In this document: positions 22,364 through 34,510 of the stretch, in pieces
How the letters are laid out: every line of letters begins with the position of its first letter
How positions within the stretch are numbered: the first letter of the stretch is position 1
NCBI RefSeq assembly: GCF_027409185.1
Contig: NC_084463.1
Span: 49,842,907 to 49,906,906 of the forward strand
Direction of reading: 5' to 3'
Source: Cynocephalus volans
Taxonomy: Eukaryota > Chordata > Mammalia > Dermoptera > Cynocephalidae
Length of the DNA: 64,000 nucleotides
Notes under the pieces: generated by a model
Told to the model about the DNA's origin: nothing
The model's input: only the letters and a program-made list of their open reading frames with translations
The model's database searches: none
Made by a program: the position numbers and the translations under genes

Positions 22364-22509
22364 CAGAGATGTTCGCATTTTCTTTGCTCTTGAAAACACA
22401 TAGAGGACTCTGGAATTACACCTGGAAGAGAAGGTGAACGGAGGCAGTCATTAGAGAAATGGTGACACTTGCTCCTAGAGTCTGCTGTGCAAAGTGATCT
22501 ACACAATAG
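22364..22509 (-). CDS. Start-codon exon of the KRAB gene
   Basis: A minus-strand exon contains ATG at 22378-22376 followed by four codons (M-R-T-S-L) and a donor (CTCTG|GTAAGTTG). KRAB genes typically have a short coding start like this in the exon before KRAB-A. The phase (0) fits: the next exon begins GGA TTG GTG TCG (G-L-V-S). The likely acceptor is the strong polypyrimidine TTTGTTTTTTCCAG ending at 22510. A weaker one inside the exon (TTCTCTTCCAG) is an alternative. Most of the exon is 5' untranslated. The intron to KRAB-A is about 12.4 kb and filled with repeats. Confidence 0.7.
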
Positions 22510-22990
22510 CTGGAAAAAACAAAACGAAATAAGGTTGGCTGTGGGGCAAGAGTCTCTTACACACAAGCAAGGGCAGGAAAGACCTCATCAAAAGAGCATC
22601 CACAATTCTATTCATTGGTAGAGATTAAACACACGATTAATCCTTAGGTTAGTGAAAATATTGACTTGCTAGTGATTTAGTAACAATTAATGTTACTATG
22701 AAGAAATAATTTAAAAATTTTAAGGATGGTTGAATAAATTACACTACATCAAAAAAAGGCACATTATGCCCTCATTAAAATTGACTTTATAGAGAAATAC
22801 TTGGGTGGTATTAACTATGTTCCTATTAATACATATGTACTATATAGGACTCTAACAATAGTATAGCCACTAGAACACCTCTTGCTTTTATAGACCTAAA
22901 CTTCATGGAAAAAAAGCATCTGCAAACTAACATTTTTGGCCAATGATTTATAGGAAAAAAAGTGCACATAATGTATATTAATTGCAGCAC
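22510..22990. other. Unassigned intron sequence
   Basis: AT-rich and without a recognised gene or repeat. It lies between the CpG-island promoter and the start-codon exon of the KRAB gene. Confidence 0.35.
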
Positions 22991-22994
22991 ACTT

Positions 22995-23430
22995 TTCCAG
23001 TAATGGTTCCCAATGACACGTCACCTTGTATCCACAACTTCATGTAGTTCCCTCCTACAATGACCCCGGGCTTTGCCATTTCACTTGTTTTGGTCAATGG
23101 GACACGAGTAAAAGGGATATGATCCTAGTTCTGAAAAGTATTTGCACAACAAAGTTTGCCTTCTTGGAATACTGTCATTTGGGGGAAAAAGCCCGAGGGC
23201 ATGCCTTTTGGAAACACATGCCCTATGCAAGAGCCAGCACAAACCACCAGACACGGAACCAGCCTCAGTCAAGGAACCCGAAGCCTAATGCCTCACTTGT
23301 GCTCCCATGTGACACCAGCATAGATACTGCCCAGCTCAGCCCAGCCAAAAATGCTGACTGACAGAATCACAAACAGATAAAATGGTTGTTTTTCAAACCA
23401 GTAAGTTTTTGTTGATTTGCCCTGCATCAA
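22995..23430 (+). mobile_element. Old LTR-like interspersed repeat
   Basis: The text 'TGTTTTGGTCAATGGGACAC', 'AGCCCAGCCAAAAATGCTGA' and 'AAACCAGTAAGTTTTTGTTG' resembles a common mammalian medium-reiterated LTR. That family ends in '...GTTTTAAGCCACTAAGTTTTGG'. The family name is not certain. Confidence 0.45.
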
Positions 23431-23599
23431 ACTCTGCTACCTGTAATCCCCCAGAACTCAATGTTTTTAACGTATTGACGAGTAGACAAGAACTAAGAAT
23501 TACAATCAACAGAACTTCACAATCACATGTAGAAATTTTCATAAACATGATAAATGTCAACCAGATGGACCTTGGCCAGGTTGCTGGCACTAATAAGGC

Positions 23600-24200
23600 C
23601 ACGTGACCATCCTTTCTACGGCCGCCACCCTCCGCATAGGGTCCCCACCATCCCTCTATTCCCCCAAACGTCCCTTCTAGGCCCCACCGTCCCCCAGCTC
23701 CCTACCTTGCTCCTTCTGTCCCTGTCTCGGTGCAGGCCTCATCCCACCTCCTTCCCCCAGCCCTTGGGACTTTGGGGAGAGGACAGCTCATCACCTCTTC
23801 GTCCGGGCGGACCACGCCGAGGCACAGGCGGAAGCGCTTGGGCACAGGACCAGGCCCAGGCGAGCGCCGCCGCCCACCTGAGGAGCTGCAGGAGGCTGCA
23901 GGACGGCGAGAAACGGCCGTTTACAGCGGAGAACCGTTTACGCGAAGAACCGGACTCAGCAGATGCGGCCCTGAGCCTGCGCGAAGCCGTGTGAGCGCTC
24001 GCGCGCCTGCGCGGGCTGAGGGCACCGGACGCGCGTGCGTGGAGGCTCGGCGAGCCGAGGCTTGGATCCGGCGGGAACAGCGCACTTGGGCACCGGTTCA
24101 GTACCTGTTCCTTGCTGTTGCTGCTGCGGCCTGAAGCGATTCGCAGGGCTTGGGCATCCGGCCAGGCCTCGAGCCTTCAATGGAACCTGCACTTCCTGGC
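23600..24200 (-). promoter_or_regulatory. CpG-island promoter of the KRAB gene, likely first exon
   Basis: This is the only CpG-dense unique stretch in the 5-31 kb part of the window ('GAAACGGCCGTTTACAGCGG', 'GCTCGCGCGCCTGCGCGGGC'). It sits 1.1 kb upstream of the start-codon exon on the coding strand, as is usual for KRAB zinc-finger genes. A plausible first-exon donor on the minus strand is CTCCTCAG|GTGGGC at 23878/23877. No TATA box is apparent, which fits a CpG-island promoter. Open frames here on both strands reflect base composition. Bidirectional activity is possible but no plus-strand gene was recognised. Confidence 0.6.
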
Positions 24201-24209
24201 TCTCTGCCT

Positions 24210-24950
24210 GGCCCGGATGTACCGTGAGAAGAGCTGTTACCTTTGTTGACTGGAGATAACAGCTTTTGCCAATGGAGCTGCGGTAATAGGCCTCAGTCTG
24301 GTAGGTTTCCATTTTATTTCACTCTTATGTCAAAGATATATTGTATTTGATTACTTGTTTGTACTTTCAAAAAAAAAACATCAAAACCACATATACTAAA
24401 TATGTCCAAGAGTATTAAAATTCTAAAATATAACACAGCACATGTAATAAAACAGAAAATTTTTAAAAAATACAAGAACGAAAAAATAGCTTTTATTTTA
24501 CCTTATACCAATTGATAACAGTATCTACAACATATAATACTGCACAGGTACTGATAGATAAACAGTTACATTAAGGATACAAAGTGCGCATGAACATTTA
24601 CATAGAACTGCTGCTCCAGGACTTGTTGCATTAGGTGTCAGGTATTTTAGCAAACAGGACAAACATAAACTAACTCAGCTACTTTAATTCATGAGAATAA
24701 GGTTTCAAGAAAAACATATATGAGAACACTTTAAAAAGTTCATAAAAATATTTGTATTATCTTTTAATTCCATTTTTGACAAATTTTTGAAGTAATCTCA
24801 TGTAATTTCATAGAATACTTAATACATAAAGTCCAAGTAAATCAATATACTAAGTAACAAAAGAAAAGTTGGTGATAAAAACACCATGTTGCAGGAGGAC
24901 AAGGAGAGAATTTCCTCAAACTGCCAGATAGAGGAAGAGAACAGAGGCAG
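24210..24950. other. Unassigned AT-rich sequence
   Basis: No gene or clear repeat was recognised between the CpG island and the SYCE1-like fragment. Confidence 0.35.
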
Positions 24951-25164
24951 ATGAGGTGGTCCCAGTGCCAGAGGCCTGGGGATCGGGCTGGGTTGCAAGA
25001 GGAACACTATCAAGGATGGGACCAGAGGAGCTGGCTAAGCTGAGCCCTGGATGGTTGACAGGAAGGTGCACCCAGTGGGGCAGAGCATGGACAAAGCCCC
25101 TGAAGTGTCTGCATGAAGACTCCCCTTGGGCCAGGCCATGGTATGAGTTCTCAGCCCGTGGCCC

Positions 25165-26400
25165 CTAATGCCTGTGCGGTCAGCCCCCAAGCTGCATTTT
25201 GAGGAAAAGCTGGAGGACCTGATGGGCCCACACAAGGACCTCTGGGAACTCCACATGAATCACTCAAATCCATTTCTTGCTCCTTCCACAACTTCTCTAG
25301 CAGCACCAGGACCAAACCACAGGGTCATACCCAGGTCTTCTCCTCTCACCTGCAACACCAGTTCCTAAGCAAGCCATGGTGGTACTAACGTCAACATCAC
25401 CCTGAATCCAGTCGCTTGTTACCACACTTGTGACCACCCAGCATCCTCATCACTGATCCTGCTAACCCATCCCTGCTGCCCTCTTATGTCCATTCAGAGG
25501 CCAAAAGGATGCTGGTAAAACAAGGTGGAGCCATTCTTCATGGCCATGGATGTGTATGGGACCATCACAGGCCCAGGTGAGAAAGTGGGGAGCAAAGCAG
25601 CCAGCGTTTGCCCCCAATGGATCCCATGCACCAAACAAGAGAATGGAGAGAGAATGGATGTCAAGAGGGAACGGGTCAGTGGGGTCACCAGAGGGATGAA
25701 GGGGAGAAGAGCTGCAGCTGTGCTGGTAAGTGACTCTCCTGACAACACCCTGGATTTGTAGTGTTTGCAGTTTTTCTGTTGTAAATACTCACACTGGACC
25801 AATTTGAATGCTTACAAAATTTCTAAACATCAACAACGATCCTCTCTCCAGCACAACACTGTAGGTATACGGGTGAGAGAGGTCCAGGGGGAGGGAATGG
25901 CCTGTGGAAAGGTCCTGAGACTGGACCCTGGCTGGTGTGCGTGGAAGAGGATAGTAGTAGGAAGTGAGGCATGGTGACCAACTAAATGACTGGATCCAGG
26001 TGGGCTTCTCTGAGGTATGGGGGAAGCTGGGAAGATGTGGATGGGTGGCTAGGAGGGAAGACCTTGGAAGGAGGGTGGCCGTTACCTGTCCTCACCTGCT
26101 CATCACCCTCTCGGCTGCAGAGGAACTGGTCAAGGTGAAGGTGGAGGCTATGAAGCTGCAGCTGTGTTCCCTGTGTGAGCCCAGGACCCCTCCACTGTCA
26201 CCTAGGGCTCTTCCTCCACAGCCAGGAGTCAGCAGCCATGGGGAAGGTGTGGAACTGGAGGGTGTACAAGGAGAGGCCAGTGGTGACCGCCATAGCCCCA
26301 GCCCCACAGCAACTTTTCCCAAACAGGAAGACCAAGGAAGCCGCAGAGCTGGATGTGGAGCCCCCATTCTTCCCCCTGCACCACAGAGGCTGAGGGGCCT
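25165..26400 (+). pseudogene. SYCE1: SYCE1-like duplicated fragment, decayed
   Basis: Two separated exon-like pieces match synaptonemal complex central element protein 1, a meiotic coiled-coil protein. Piece 1 (about 25189-25254) reads LHFEEKLEDLMGPHKDLWEL, compared with '[20 protein letters not shown]'. Piece 2 (from 26121) follows an acceptor TCGGCTGCAG and reads EELVKVKVEAMKLQLCSLC. It then continues, in a different frame, into a segment like '...FLRSQEAAA' (here SQESAA). The donor after piece 1 is ATGAAT where GTGAGT is expected, and the reading frame shifts within piece 2. The retained intron shows DNA duplication, not retroposition. Intervening and downstream exons are not recognised. 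Confidence 0.6.
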
Positions 26401-27720
26401 CTCCTCCCCTCTGCTCCTGTCTGTGTCTCTTCACACCCTCTTGACCCTCCTAAATCCTTTCCCTTTCTCCCCCCCATCCCACCTTAACCCACTTCATTCC
26501 TCTCTACAACTCCCTCCTTCCTACACGCTGAGGGCTGGGAAATCACAGATGCAGGTCCTTCTCCAAGCCCAGTGCATTCATGAGCAAGGGGTTGGCCCGA
26601 GAGGCAGTGAGCCCTGGAATCAGGTGGCAGGGAGCAGAGACAGCTCCTGAATGGGGCTGGGTGACAAAGGGCAAGAATGTTCCTGGAAAGTCCTGAGAGG
26701 AGAATCTGGGGGAAGGGTGTTCCTGCAGGAGGCATGATCAAGGTAAAGGCATGGAGGTGTGGTGGTGGTGGTGGAGCAGGAGTGGATGGTACATGTGCAA
26801 ACTTGGGTGAAGACCCCCACCCAGACCCACACCTCTCACAGACAAGTCCCAAGGCCTTACAAAATTCCTCAGGAGAAACACTGGGAGCCACCTACTGGGA
26901 GAGCCTGATGCCTTCAAGAACAGGGAGAAGAGACCCTGCCCTGACCTGGGGCTGAAGGAACTGAAGGGCCATTGTGCTTACAACCGGCCTTGGCTTGACT
27001 CTCCTTCATGGCCTTGGCCACAGTCACACTGCAGGTGCTCAATAAATGTTTCCCCACCTGCCAGTCTCTGGATCACTCCTCTCTAGGACCTGACAGGTGT
27101 TCTGGGTCCCCAGGCAGAAGGATGCAGACCTGAAACCCTCTCACAATAGATCTAGGGGGTCTCAGAATTGAAGAAAAAGAAAAATGAAAGAAAAGAGGGT
27201 CAATAAGCTAGGATCCAAAGGCAATCAGTTCCATGTAGTTCCTATTGTATAGCTGAGAAATAGAAGTATAAAGGTAGTTTCCCCTTTCATGATCATAAAA
27301 TACATAACTAAGGCACTTGTTGGCAGAAACATAATATGTTAGAAATCCTCAATGTGCAGGGAGCCAGTCAACGAGGACTTAAATTGTGTCTACCTAATGC
27401 AAATTTTAAATCTACCAACATAAATCGACCCACTAAAACCAATGATGGGAGTCAAGGTCTGCATCTCCCAGGTCCAAATACACTGAATTAATGACAAAGA
27501 GATTCCTTCTCTTGACAAGCAACCCCACCACGGAGGCCAGTGACACTGACATCGTAGGTTGAAGAGAAGCCCACCCAGGTTCCAAGACTGGAGAGCAGTT
27601 TCCATGGGAGAATGGAAGACCATGGCAAGGTAGGAAAATTCTTGTCAGTCCAGGACATTAGACAACAAACTTAAAACTCGACCTCTCATCTTTCTACCTA
27701 TGAGAAGGGGCTAATCACAC
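26401..27720. other. Unassigned; includes LINE-2 tail
   Basis: The GC-rich part (26.4-26.95 kb) has open frames on both strands but no recognised domain. It may be further decayed SYCE1 locus. 'CAGGTGCTCAATAAATGTTT' near 27035 is the end of an L2 element. 27.08-27.72 kb shows nothing recognisable. Confidence 0.4.
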
Positions 27721-27729
27721 TTGTGTTAT

Positions 27730-30475
27730 TAATGACTCAACACCTAACATCAAGTGGAAATTAGATAATATATTGAACCAAATGGCAAGAAAGACATCAC
27801 ATTTACACACTGCAATTCAGCTAAGCCCATGATTAGAAAAAACTTTATAGCCTTGTTTACTTCACCACAATTAAACAAATAAATTAATAAAAGGCCTTTG
27901 ACAAAATTCAACAATTATTTGTGATTTAAAAACCTCATGTAAAGCTAGGAATAAAAAGTAAATTCCTTTACTCTTATTGGTGACATGTTTAAGGTAACTT
28001 CAGGTTCAGAACAATTTAAGTATGCCTGGTATATTCAAATACAATTGACCACCGTACTGGAAATGCTAGACAATAAAATAGGTAAGAAATAATGGCATAA
28101 AAATTTCTGACTAAGTAACCTACAAGCCGAAAGAATCTACAAAACAAACAAACAACAAACAGAAAAAGCACAGATAGGCTAAATGAGTATAAAAGGTTGC
28201 TAAATATAAAAAATCAACTCTGTGTAAATGCCAGGACACTGGAGCAAAAAACGGCAGTGCTTAGAAATCTACAGTTTGCTGAAGAAAAAAGATATGCTAT
28301 AGTAATAGCATTAAAGAAACACATCAAGTGAGGAAGAGCATCTCAGCCAAAGGCAGCCTCACAGTGACAGGTCATGAGAGGATGGCATGGGCTCCAGTGC
28401 TCCTCTCTGCAGGGATACACCAGGAGGCACTTCCTCTCTCAGATCAGGAGCCATCTGTGTGTGCACAGAACACCTCAGACCCCGGGACCCCTATATAAAG
28501 TGTGGACTGAGCTTCTTATACCCTGCTGATCCTGCAGGCATATTTTCACTGTGGGCCAGCCCCAGCAGAAGAGCCCTCTTGTGTTCTCACCAAGACCAGG
28601 TAAAAACCTGGTCAAACACCACATTCACTACTATCAATAAATAACGGTGACAAGATGATATAAACCTCAGCCAAACCTAGCTAAGACCCACTATTAATCA
28701 GTACATTTGACACCTCAATCAGGGATCAGTTCCAGGTAAGTCACTCACCCCAGCAAAACAGCTCAGCTCATTCCACACCTCCTGGAATTAACACAGACAG
28801 TAACAAACAGCAAAAATAAATTAAAAAATAGATGCTTACAATATCATAAAAATACTATGACTTAGAGATTAATATAATGACATGTATAAAATCCCCCCTC
28901 CAAGAAATAACATAGTTTAGAAACCTAAATAAAAAATAATCATGCTCATAAATTGGAAAAACATTATTATAAAGATGTTATTTCTTCTAAAGATGATACA
29001 TGCATCTATTACAATATCAATGAAAAACAAGTCTTTTTGTGTAAATTCACTGCTGATTTGAAGAAGAATATAAAAATGCAAAGGTCCAATAATCTCCAAC
29101 ATGCTTTTGAAAACCAACAGGGTGGGGAGATGTCTCTACAGGGTATCAGAACATTCTACGAAGGTACAAGGAATAAAACCTTGTGGTATTGATGGAAAGA
29201 GGGACAAATGACCTAAAGAGAATCTAGAAAGAGGCTGGTGCATGTTGCACAGCTGAGGAAGAACAGAGATTGCTATGCAGAGCTGTTTTCAATTTTTAAA
29301 TCAATGTTGCTGCATCAAATGGGTGTTTATTAGGAAAAATTTAATAACATTTGATCAGGATATCATACCATACAAAAGGTATTTTACATTTAAGTGTAAA
29401 AAGTAATTTTGGAAAAAATCTTTATAACTTTGTTATGAGTAAATTGCTCTTACATTGCATTTTTATAAACCATAAATTCTAAAGAAATTCTAACGAATTT
29501 CTATGAAACTTTATTAGAATTTAGTAATTTCTGCTCATCAGAAACATCATTTAAGAGTGTGTAAGGGTAAGACAGAGTGGAAGAAAAAATGTGCAGTTCA
29601 CATTTCTAACAAAGGCCTTATAGTGCAGAATACATGAAGAACTACATATTTCCAAGGAAAAAGACTTCCCAATAGAAAGAGAGCCAAGCCACTTCAATGA
29701 GCACTTTACAAAGGAGAAGACATTCCAATGACAAATGAATACATGAAAATGTGTACAAACTCAATAGCAATTAGAGAAGTAGAAATTAAAACCGGTAGAA
29801 ACTACTGCATACTCATCTGAATGCAAAAACACTGACAACAAATGCATGAAACAATAAAAAACACACTACAGATCCAAGAGTTGGCAAAGACAATGAGCAA
29901 CTGGAATTGATAAGCACTGCTGGTGGCAGTGTCAATTGGCAGAGCCACTTTGGACCATGGTTTGGAAGCACCTACTCAGGCACGCCCATGAACCAGCAAT
30001 TCCAGTCCTAGATGGGACAGAAATGCACCAAAAGATTTTACAAGGAAGTTGTAACAGGACTAGTTGAAAAAGAAAAATAGCAGTTTCCGCAAGAGAAAAT
30101 GGAGAAGATAGTGAGTGGAAGAGGCCCAAAGATTTCCTGAGGCAGTGCTCATGCTCCATTTCTTGACCTAGGTGGTAGTTACATGGTGTGTTCCCTTTGT
30201 GATTATTCATTGACCAGTATGGTTTCGATATTTGTTCTATTATTTTTTTAATGCTTTGCTCAATGAAATCAAGTTCATTAAATAAAGGGTGGAGAGGAGG
30301 AGCAGGAAGGAGGGATAATACAGGGGCATGAGAAAAATTTTGTGATAATAGGTATGTTCATTATATTGATTGTGGTGATGGTTTCTTGGGTGCATACATA
30401 TGTCCAAACATAAAAGTATATACCTTAAGTATATGCATTTCTTCCATTTCATTTATACTTTAAGCTGTTAAAAGA
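27730..30475 (+). mobile_element. LINE-1, degenerate
   Basis: Plus-strand L1 text includes ORF2 RT-region remnants ('AAAAGGCCTTTGACAAAATT', 'AAAGCTAGGAATAAAAAGTA'), C-terminal remnants ('CACTTTACAAAGGAGAAGAC') and 3' untranslated sequence ('TTGATTGTGGTGATGGTTTC'). It is interrupted near 28370-28650 by an unrelated block. No frame of useful length survives. Confidence 0.7.
28370..28650 (+). mobile_element. LTR-like block with TATA box inside L1
   Basis: This non-L1 block is GC-richer than its surroundings. It carries a TATA-like CCCTATATAAAGTG at about 28488-28501 and an AATAAA near its end (28637). That arrangement fits an LTR promoter and poly(A) signal. The termini and target duplication could not be defined, so this is tentative. 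Confidence 0.35.
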
Positions 30476-30479
30476 TATA

Positions 30480-31250
30480 GAATGAATTTCAAACAAAAAT
30501 TAAAAGAAAACATATAGTCTTAAATAGGTAAAATAAGAAAAGACTAAGAATATATTAGCTAATCGTTAGTTTCAGTACATTGAAAAGAAAATGTTTAAGT
30601 TAGTAGAAGAAAATCATAATAAAAAATCAAAGATACTGAAAATAAATATACCACAGAGAGGATTAAAAAATCCAAATGCTGGTGCTGAAAAAGAAAAAAA
30701 GAGATTGAAAAAAATAGACTGCTTGAAATTTAATTTAAAAATTACATATTATATAATTTTAACTATGTATGTTCTAAGTATAAATTTAAAAATATATATT
30801 CATAAATTGGACATTAAAATAAAAATTTTATTCATCAAACAGTACTGGTTAAAGGATGTAAATAGCAGTCACAGAGAGAAATTAATTGCCTCACAGAAAA
30901 CCAAATACTTTTATTAAAAAAAAACAAGACAGAGACCCAAAGAGAAAAGCAGGCAAGAGACTTGAAGAACCACTTTACATAGAAGATTTGAGTGTTCAAT
31001 AATCATATGAAACATGGTAAACATACTTATAGAAATTAGGAAAATACAAACTAAAACCACATCAGATAGACAAGACTATACAGTATTGATAAGGATGTGG
31101 AATATCTTGAATTATCATGAAGTTGGAGTGTATGTTGTTTTATCCATCTGGGAAAACCGGCTTTTAGAAAACATGATTCTTCCCCACCATACACACAAAT
31201 GCTTCAAAAGAGATATACACATAAGGTAGAAACCGTACATGGTAGCCATA
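30480..31250 (+). mobile_element. LINE-1 fragment
   Basis: Decayed L1 ORF2 C-terminal text ('GAAATTAGGAAAATACAAAC', 'GATAAGGATGTGGAATATCT') lies on the plus strand. The 5' part (30480-30900) is very AT-rich and only weakly L1-like. Confidence 0.55.
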
Positions 31251-31317
31251 CGACCATTCAGTTTACTTTATAATACAATGTCCAATAAATTACATAAAGC
31301 ACTGAACACTTTATTAT

Positions 31318-31500
31318 AAAATAGGCCTTGTGGTCTGGGATTTTTGCCCAACTGTAAGCTAATGTAAGTGTTCTGAGCATGATTAAGGTAGGCCGGGCCA
31401 AGCTGTAATGTTCAATAAGTTAGGTGTATTAAAAGCATTTTTAACAACCATATTTTCAACTTATAATGGGTTTATCAAGATGGAGCCCCATCATAATTTG
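31318..31500. mobile_element. DNA-transposon relic (MER-type)
   Basis: 'TATTTTCAACTTATAATGGG' followed by 'TTTATCAAGATGGAGCCCCA' is typical of a common inverted-repeat DNA-transposon relic of mammals. The family is not named. Confidence 0.4.
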
Positions 31501-31961
31501 AACAGTGCATGTATTAATCATAAAGATGTTTGCTGAAACCAGGAGCGCAATGCAAGAAATAACTACTTCAATGAAGATGAAATTGTAGCTAACAGAAAAC
31601 ACAGAACTGAAGCATACCATAAACGACCTGAAAATTTCAACAGAAGGGTTCAACAGTACACTACAGAAAACAGAAGTCAGCATCAGAGAACTTAAAGACT
31701 GGTCACTGGCAATCAATCTGGGCAGCAAATTAAATGAATGAATGAATGGACAGCATAGCTTAAGAGACTCATGGCACACCATCAAGAGAAACAACTTACA
31801 CATGATTGGTATACCAGAAAGACAAAGATAGGAATATAGAACATATTTTTTAAATAAATGAACAGTAATGGCAGAAAGGTTCCCAAGCCTGGGAAATAAA
31901 ATAGAAATCCACATTCAGGAAGCTCAAAGGGCACCAAATAATCTAAATCAAAAGAGACCCA
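31501..31961 (+). mobile_element. LINE-1 ORF1 fragment
   Basis: The text toward 'GAAAGGTTCCCAAGCCTGGG' and 'CATTCAGGAAGCTCAAAGGG' followed by 'CACCAAATAATCTAAATC' corresponds to the L1 ORF1 region (the IHVQEAQ-type segment). It stops abruptly where the GC-rich array starts. A frame remnant reads IHIQEAQRAPNNLNQKRPN. Confidence 0.65.
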
Positions 31962-33168
31962 ACCCGACACCCTCTGCTGCTCAGCACAGGGATGGGAAAA
32001 GCCGACGGTACCCCGATACCAGCGCACCGGCCTGCCGCTCTCCACGCCACAGCCCGCCACTCTCCACGCCCCGGGACCGCTGTTCTCCACGCTCCGGCCC
32101 ACCGCTCTCCTCTGCTCATCGCGGAGATTGGAGAAAAAGCAGATGGTACCGCGATACCGGCGCCCGGGCCCGCCGCTCTCCACGCCACAGCCTGCCATTC
32201 TCCGCGCCCCAGGACCGCCGCTCCGCACGCCACAGCCCACCGCCCTCTGCGCTCCAGACCGCCGCTCTCCGTGCCCCGGCCCACTGCTCTCCACGCCCCA
32301 GGACTGCCGCTCTCCACTCCCAGGGCCCGCAGCTCTCCACGCCCGGGCCCGCCGCTCTCCGTGCCCCGGGACCACCGCTCTCCGCTCTCCACTGCTCTCC
32401 GCAGGGATGGGAGAAGCAGACAGTACCCTGATACCGGCGCCCCGGCCCGCCGCTCTCCATGCCCAGGACAGACGCTCTCCACTCACCGGCCCGACGTTCT
32501 CCGTTACTCGGCACAGGGATTTGAGAAGCAGACGATACCCCGATACCGGCGCCCCAGCCCGCCGCTCTAGACGCCCGGGCCCGCCGCTCTCCCCTACTCG
32601 GTGCGGAAACCGGAGAAAAAGCCGACGGTACCCGGGTATCAGCGCCCTGGCCCGCCGCTCTCCGCACCCCGGGACCGCCGTTTTCCGCGCCACAGCCCGC
32701 CGCTCTCCACGCCCCGGGACCGCCGCTCTCCGCGACCCGGCCCGCCACTCTCCACGCCACAGCCCAGCGCTCTCCACGCCCCGGGACCGCCACTCTCCTC
32801 TGCTCGGCGCGGAGATTGGAGAAAAAGCAGAGGGTATCCCGATACCGGCGCCCCAGCCCGCCGCTCTCCGCGCCCCGGGACCGCCGCTCCCCACGCCACA
32901 GCCCGCCGCCCTCTGCGCTCCAGACCGCCGCTCTCCGCAGGGATGGGAGAAGCAGACGGTATCCTGATACCGGCGCCCCAGCCCGACGCTCTCCACGCCT
33001 GGGCCCGCCACTCTCCACACCCCAGGCCCGCCGCTCTCCACTCCCAGGACCGACACTCTCCCCTACTCGGTGCGGAAACCGGAGAAAAACCCGATGGTAC
33101 CCCGGTACCAGCGCCCTGGCCCGCCGCTCTCCACGCCCCGCGACCGCCGCTCTCCGCGCCCCAGCCCT
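31962..33168. repeat. GC-rich composite tandem array (copy 1)
   Basis: This is a hierarchical repeat. A header of about 60 bp (GCGCGGAGATTGGAGAAAAA, then GCCGACGGTACCCCGATACC and GGCGCCCCGG) is followed by a variable number of 19-23 bp subunits of the form CCGCCGCTCTCCACGCCCC(GGGA). I count eight headers, near 31989, 32124, 32403, 32514, 32602, 32810, 32938 and 33071, spaced 88-279 bp. Header variants alternate between GGGATGGGAGAAGC, GGAGATTGGAGAAAAAGC and GGAAACCGGAGAAAAAGC. CpG is abundant, unlike in old repeats. Long open frames in all directions are a by-product of the stop-poor composition. The same array type recurs at 62830. Confidence 0.9.
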
Positions 33169-34510
33169 AAAGAAACAAACTTGTATATTTAAATTAGACC
33201 AAAAAAACCTTCACAACATATTAAATATTGGAAATGACACCTACTTCAAGGTAATTTAACCTAGTGACACGTTTTATAACACAAACACCCCAAGTAGATA
33301 AGTTCTCCATATTTCCATAACTTAAAAATTTGTGCTATGAAGTGAAAATCTATAGTGATGTGTAATGCAATAGACTCTAAAAGAACATGTGAAATTCTTT
33401 TCTTGTTCTTAATTTTACATAAGAAAAAGTTTAAGAAAATATAAAAATTATCAACATGTATTTTGTACAGTCAAATAAATTAGCCAGGTTTTCTCTTATT
33501 TCACACTTCAGAAGGACTTGAAAAATCCTGTACTTCACAGTGAAAAGCTTTCTATTTAGTTTGTTTGTAGTTCTTTAGCTAATAATCACTATTTTCCATT
33601 TCAGACTTGATACAAATATTGCTCCATTTTCAATGGCAGACTTTTAAATTTATCACCTGACAAATACAACAGCTTAGAGCTGAGTGCACTTGTCCTGGGA
33701 TAACGGAAGAACTGCTCAGACGGTAAGATCGACAAATGTTCCTCATTAGTCAAACCTAAGACAACCCCCCTTCAAAGTGCATTTAATTGGTTTACTTTCT
33801 CAGTTTCCTTAGGCTGGTAAAAATCTAAACACTTTTCAATAAATTGCTATTTACAATGTAGCAATTTCTATAGGACAGATGTTTTTAATAATTTTTTTGA
33901 AAAAGATAAAGTGATACAGAAAAACTGAAGAAAACTAAGAAATGTGTTTTGGTTTCCTGATTGAAATTTGTTAATTCAATTTTATGACAAAAGATGCATT
34001 TGTAAGTTTTGCATTTCTCAACATGGCAGACAATGAGCTGCTAACACTGTTCTCCCACAGCGGGAACGGCAGGGACACGTGCAGCTCACCACATGACACT
34101 GGCCTGGGTGGCACCTCAACCCCTCTGGCAGAGCCGATAAAGACCCGTGAGAACAGCTCTTGTGGACACACAGACATAAGCTGAGATGTCAGTGAAGGGA
34201 CAGCTCGGAGGTCCAGTAAAATCCCCTTAAAATTTGTAAGTCAAGTTATTGGAAAAGATAACTCTACAATCTGAAAAAGAAATATGCTTTTGTAGGTACT
34301 TCCCATTTTTGTAACGAAGTTGAAATATTGAATTCTTAGGTTTTTTTTTTAAAGGCCACCAGAATTGTAAAGATGTGAAATTTTGTAAGAAAGAATTATA
34401 CACAAAATTGCAGCAATTTTTGATGTCCAGAATGTTCTCTTCCTGCATCTAAAAGTTCATAGTTATTTCAAAAACTATTCTTTTCAACACATTTTATGAA
34501 CTTTGCCAGG
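33169..34510. other. Unassigned
   Basis: AT-rich sequence with no recognised gene or repeat. A GC-richer island at 34.03-34.18 kb has open frames on both strands but no known domain. It lies between the GC-rich array and the point where DIDO1 homology ends. Confidence 0.3.

Noticed and set aside
23554..24312. Open frames of 118-146 codons on both strands in the CpG island
   Set aside because: They overlap on both strands in CpG-rich promoter DNA and show no domain. The island is better explained as the promoter and first exon of the KRAB gene.
31782..33056. A 424-codon minus-strand open frame and several 150-300 codon frames on both strands rich in Arg, Gly, Ser and Pro
   Set aside because: All lie in the GC-rich tandem array. 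Stop codons are rare in every frame because of base composition, and the proteins are just translated repeats.
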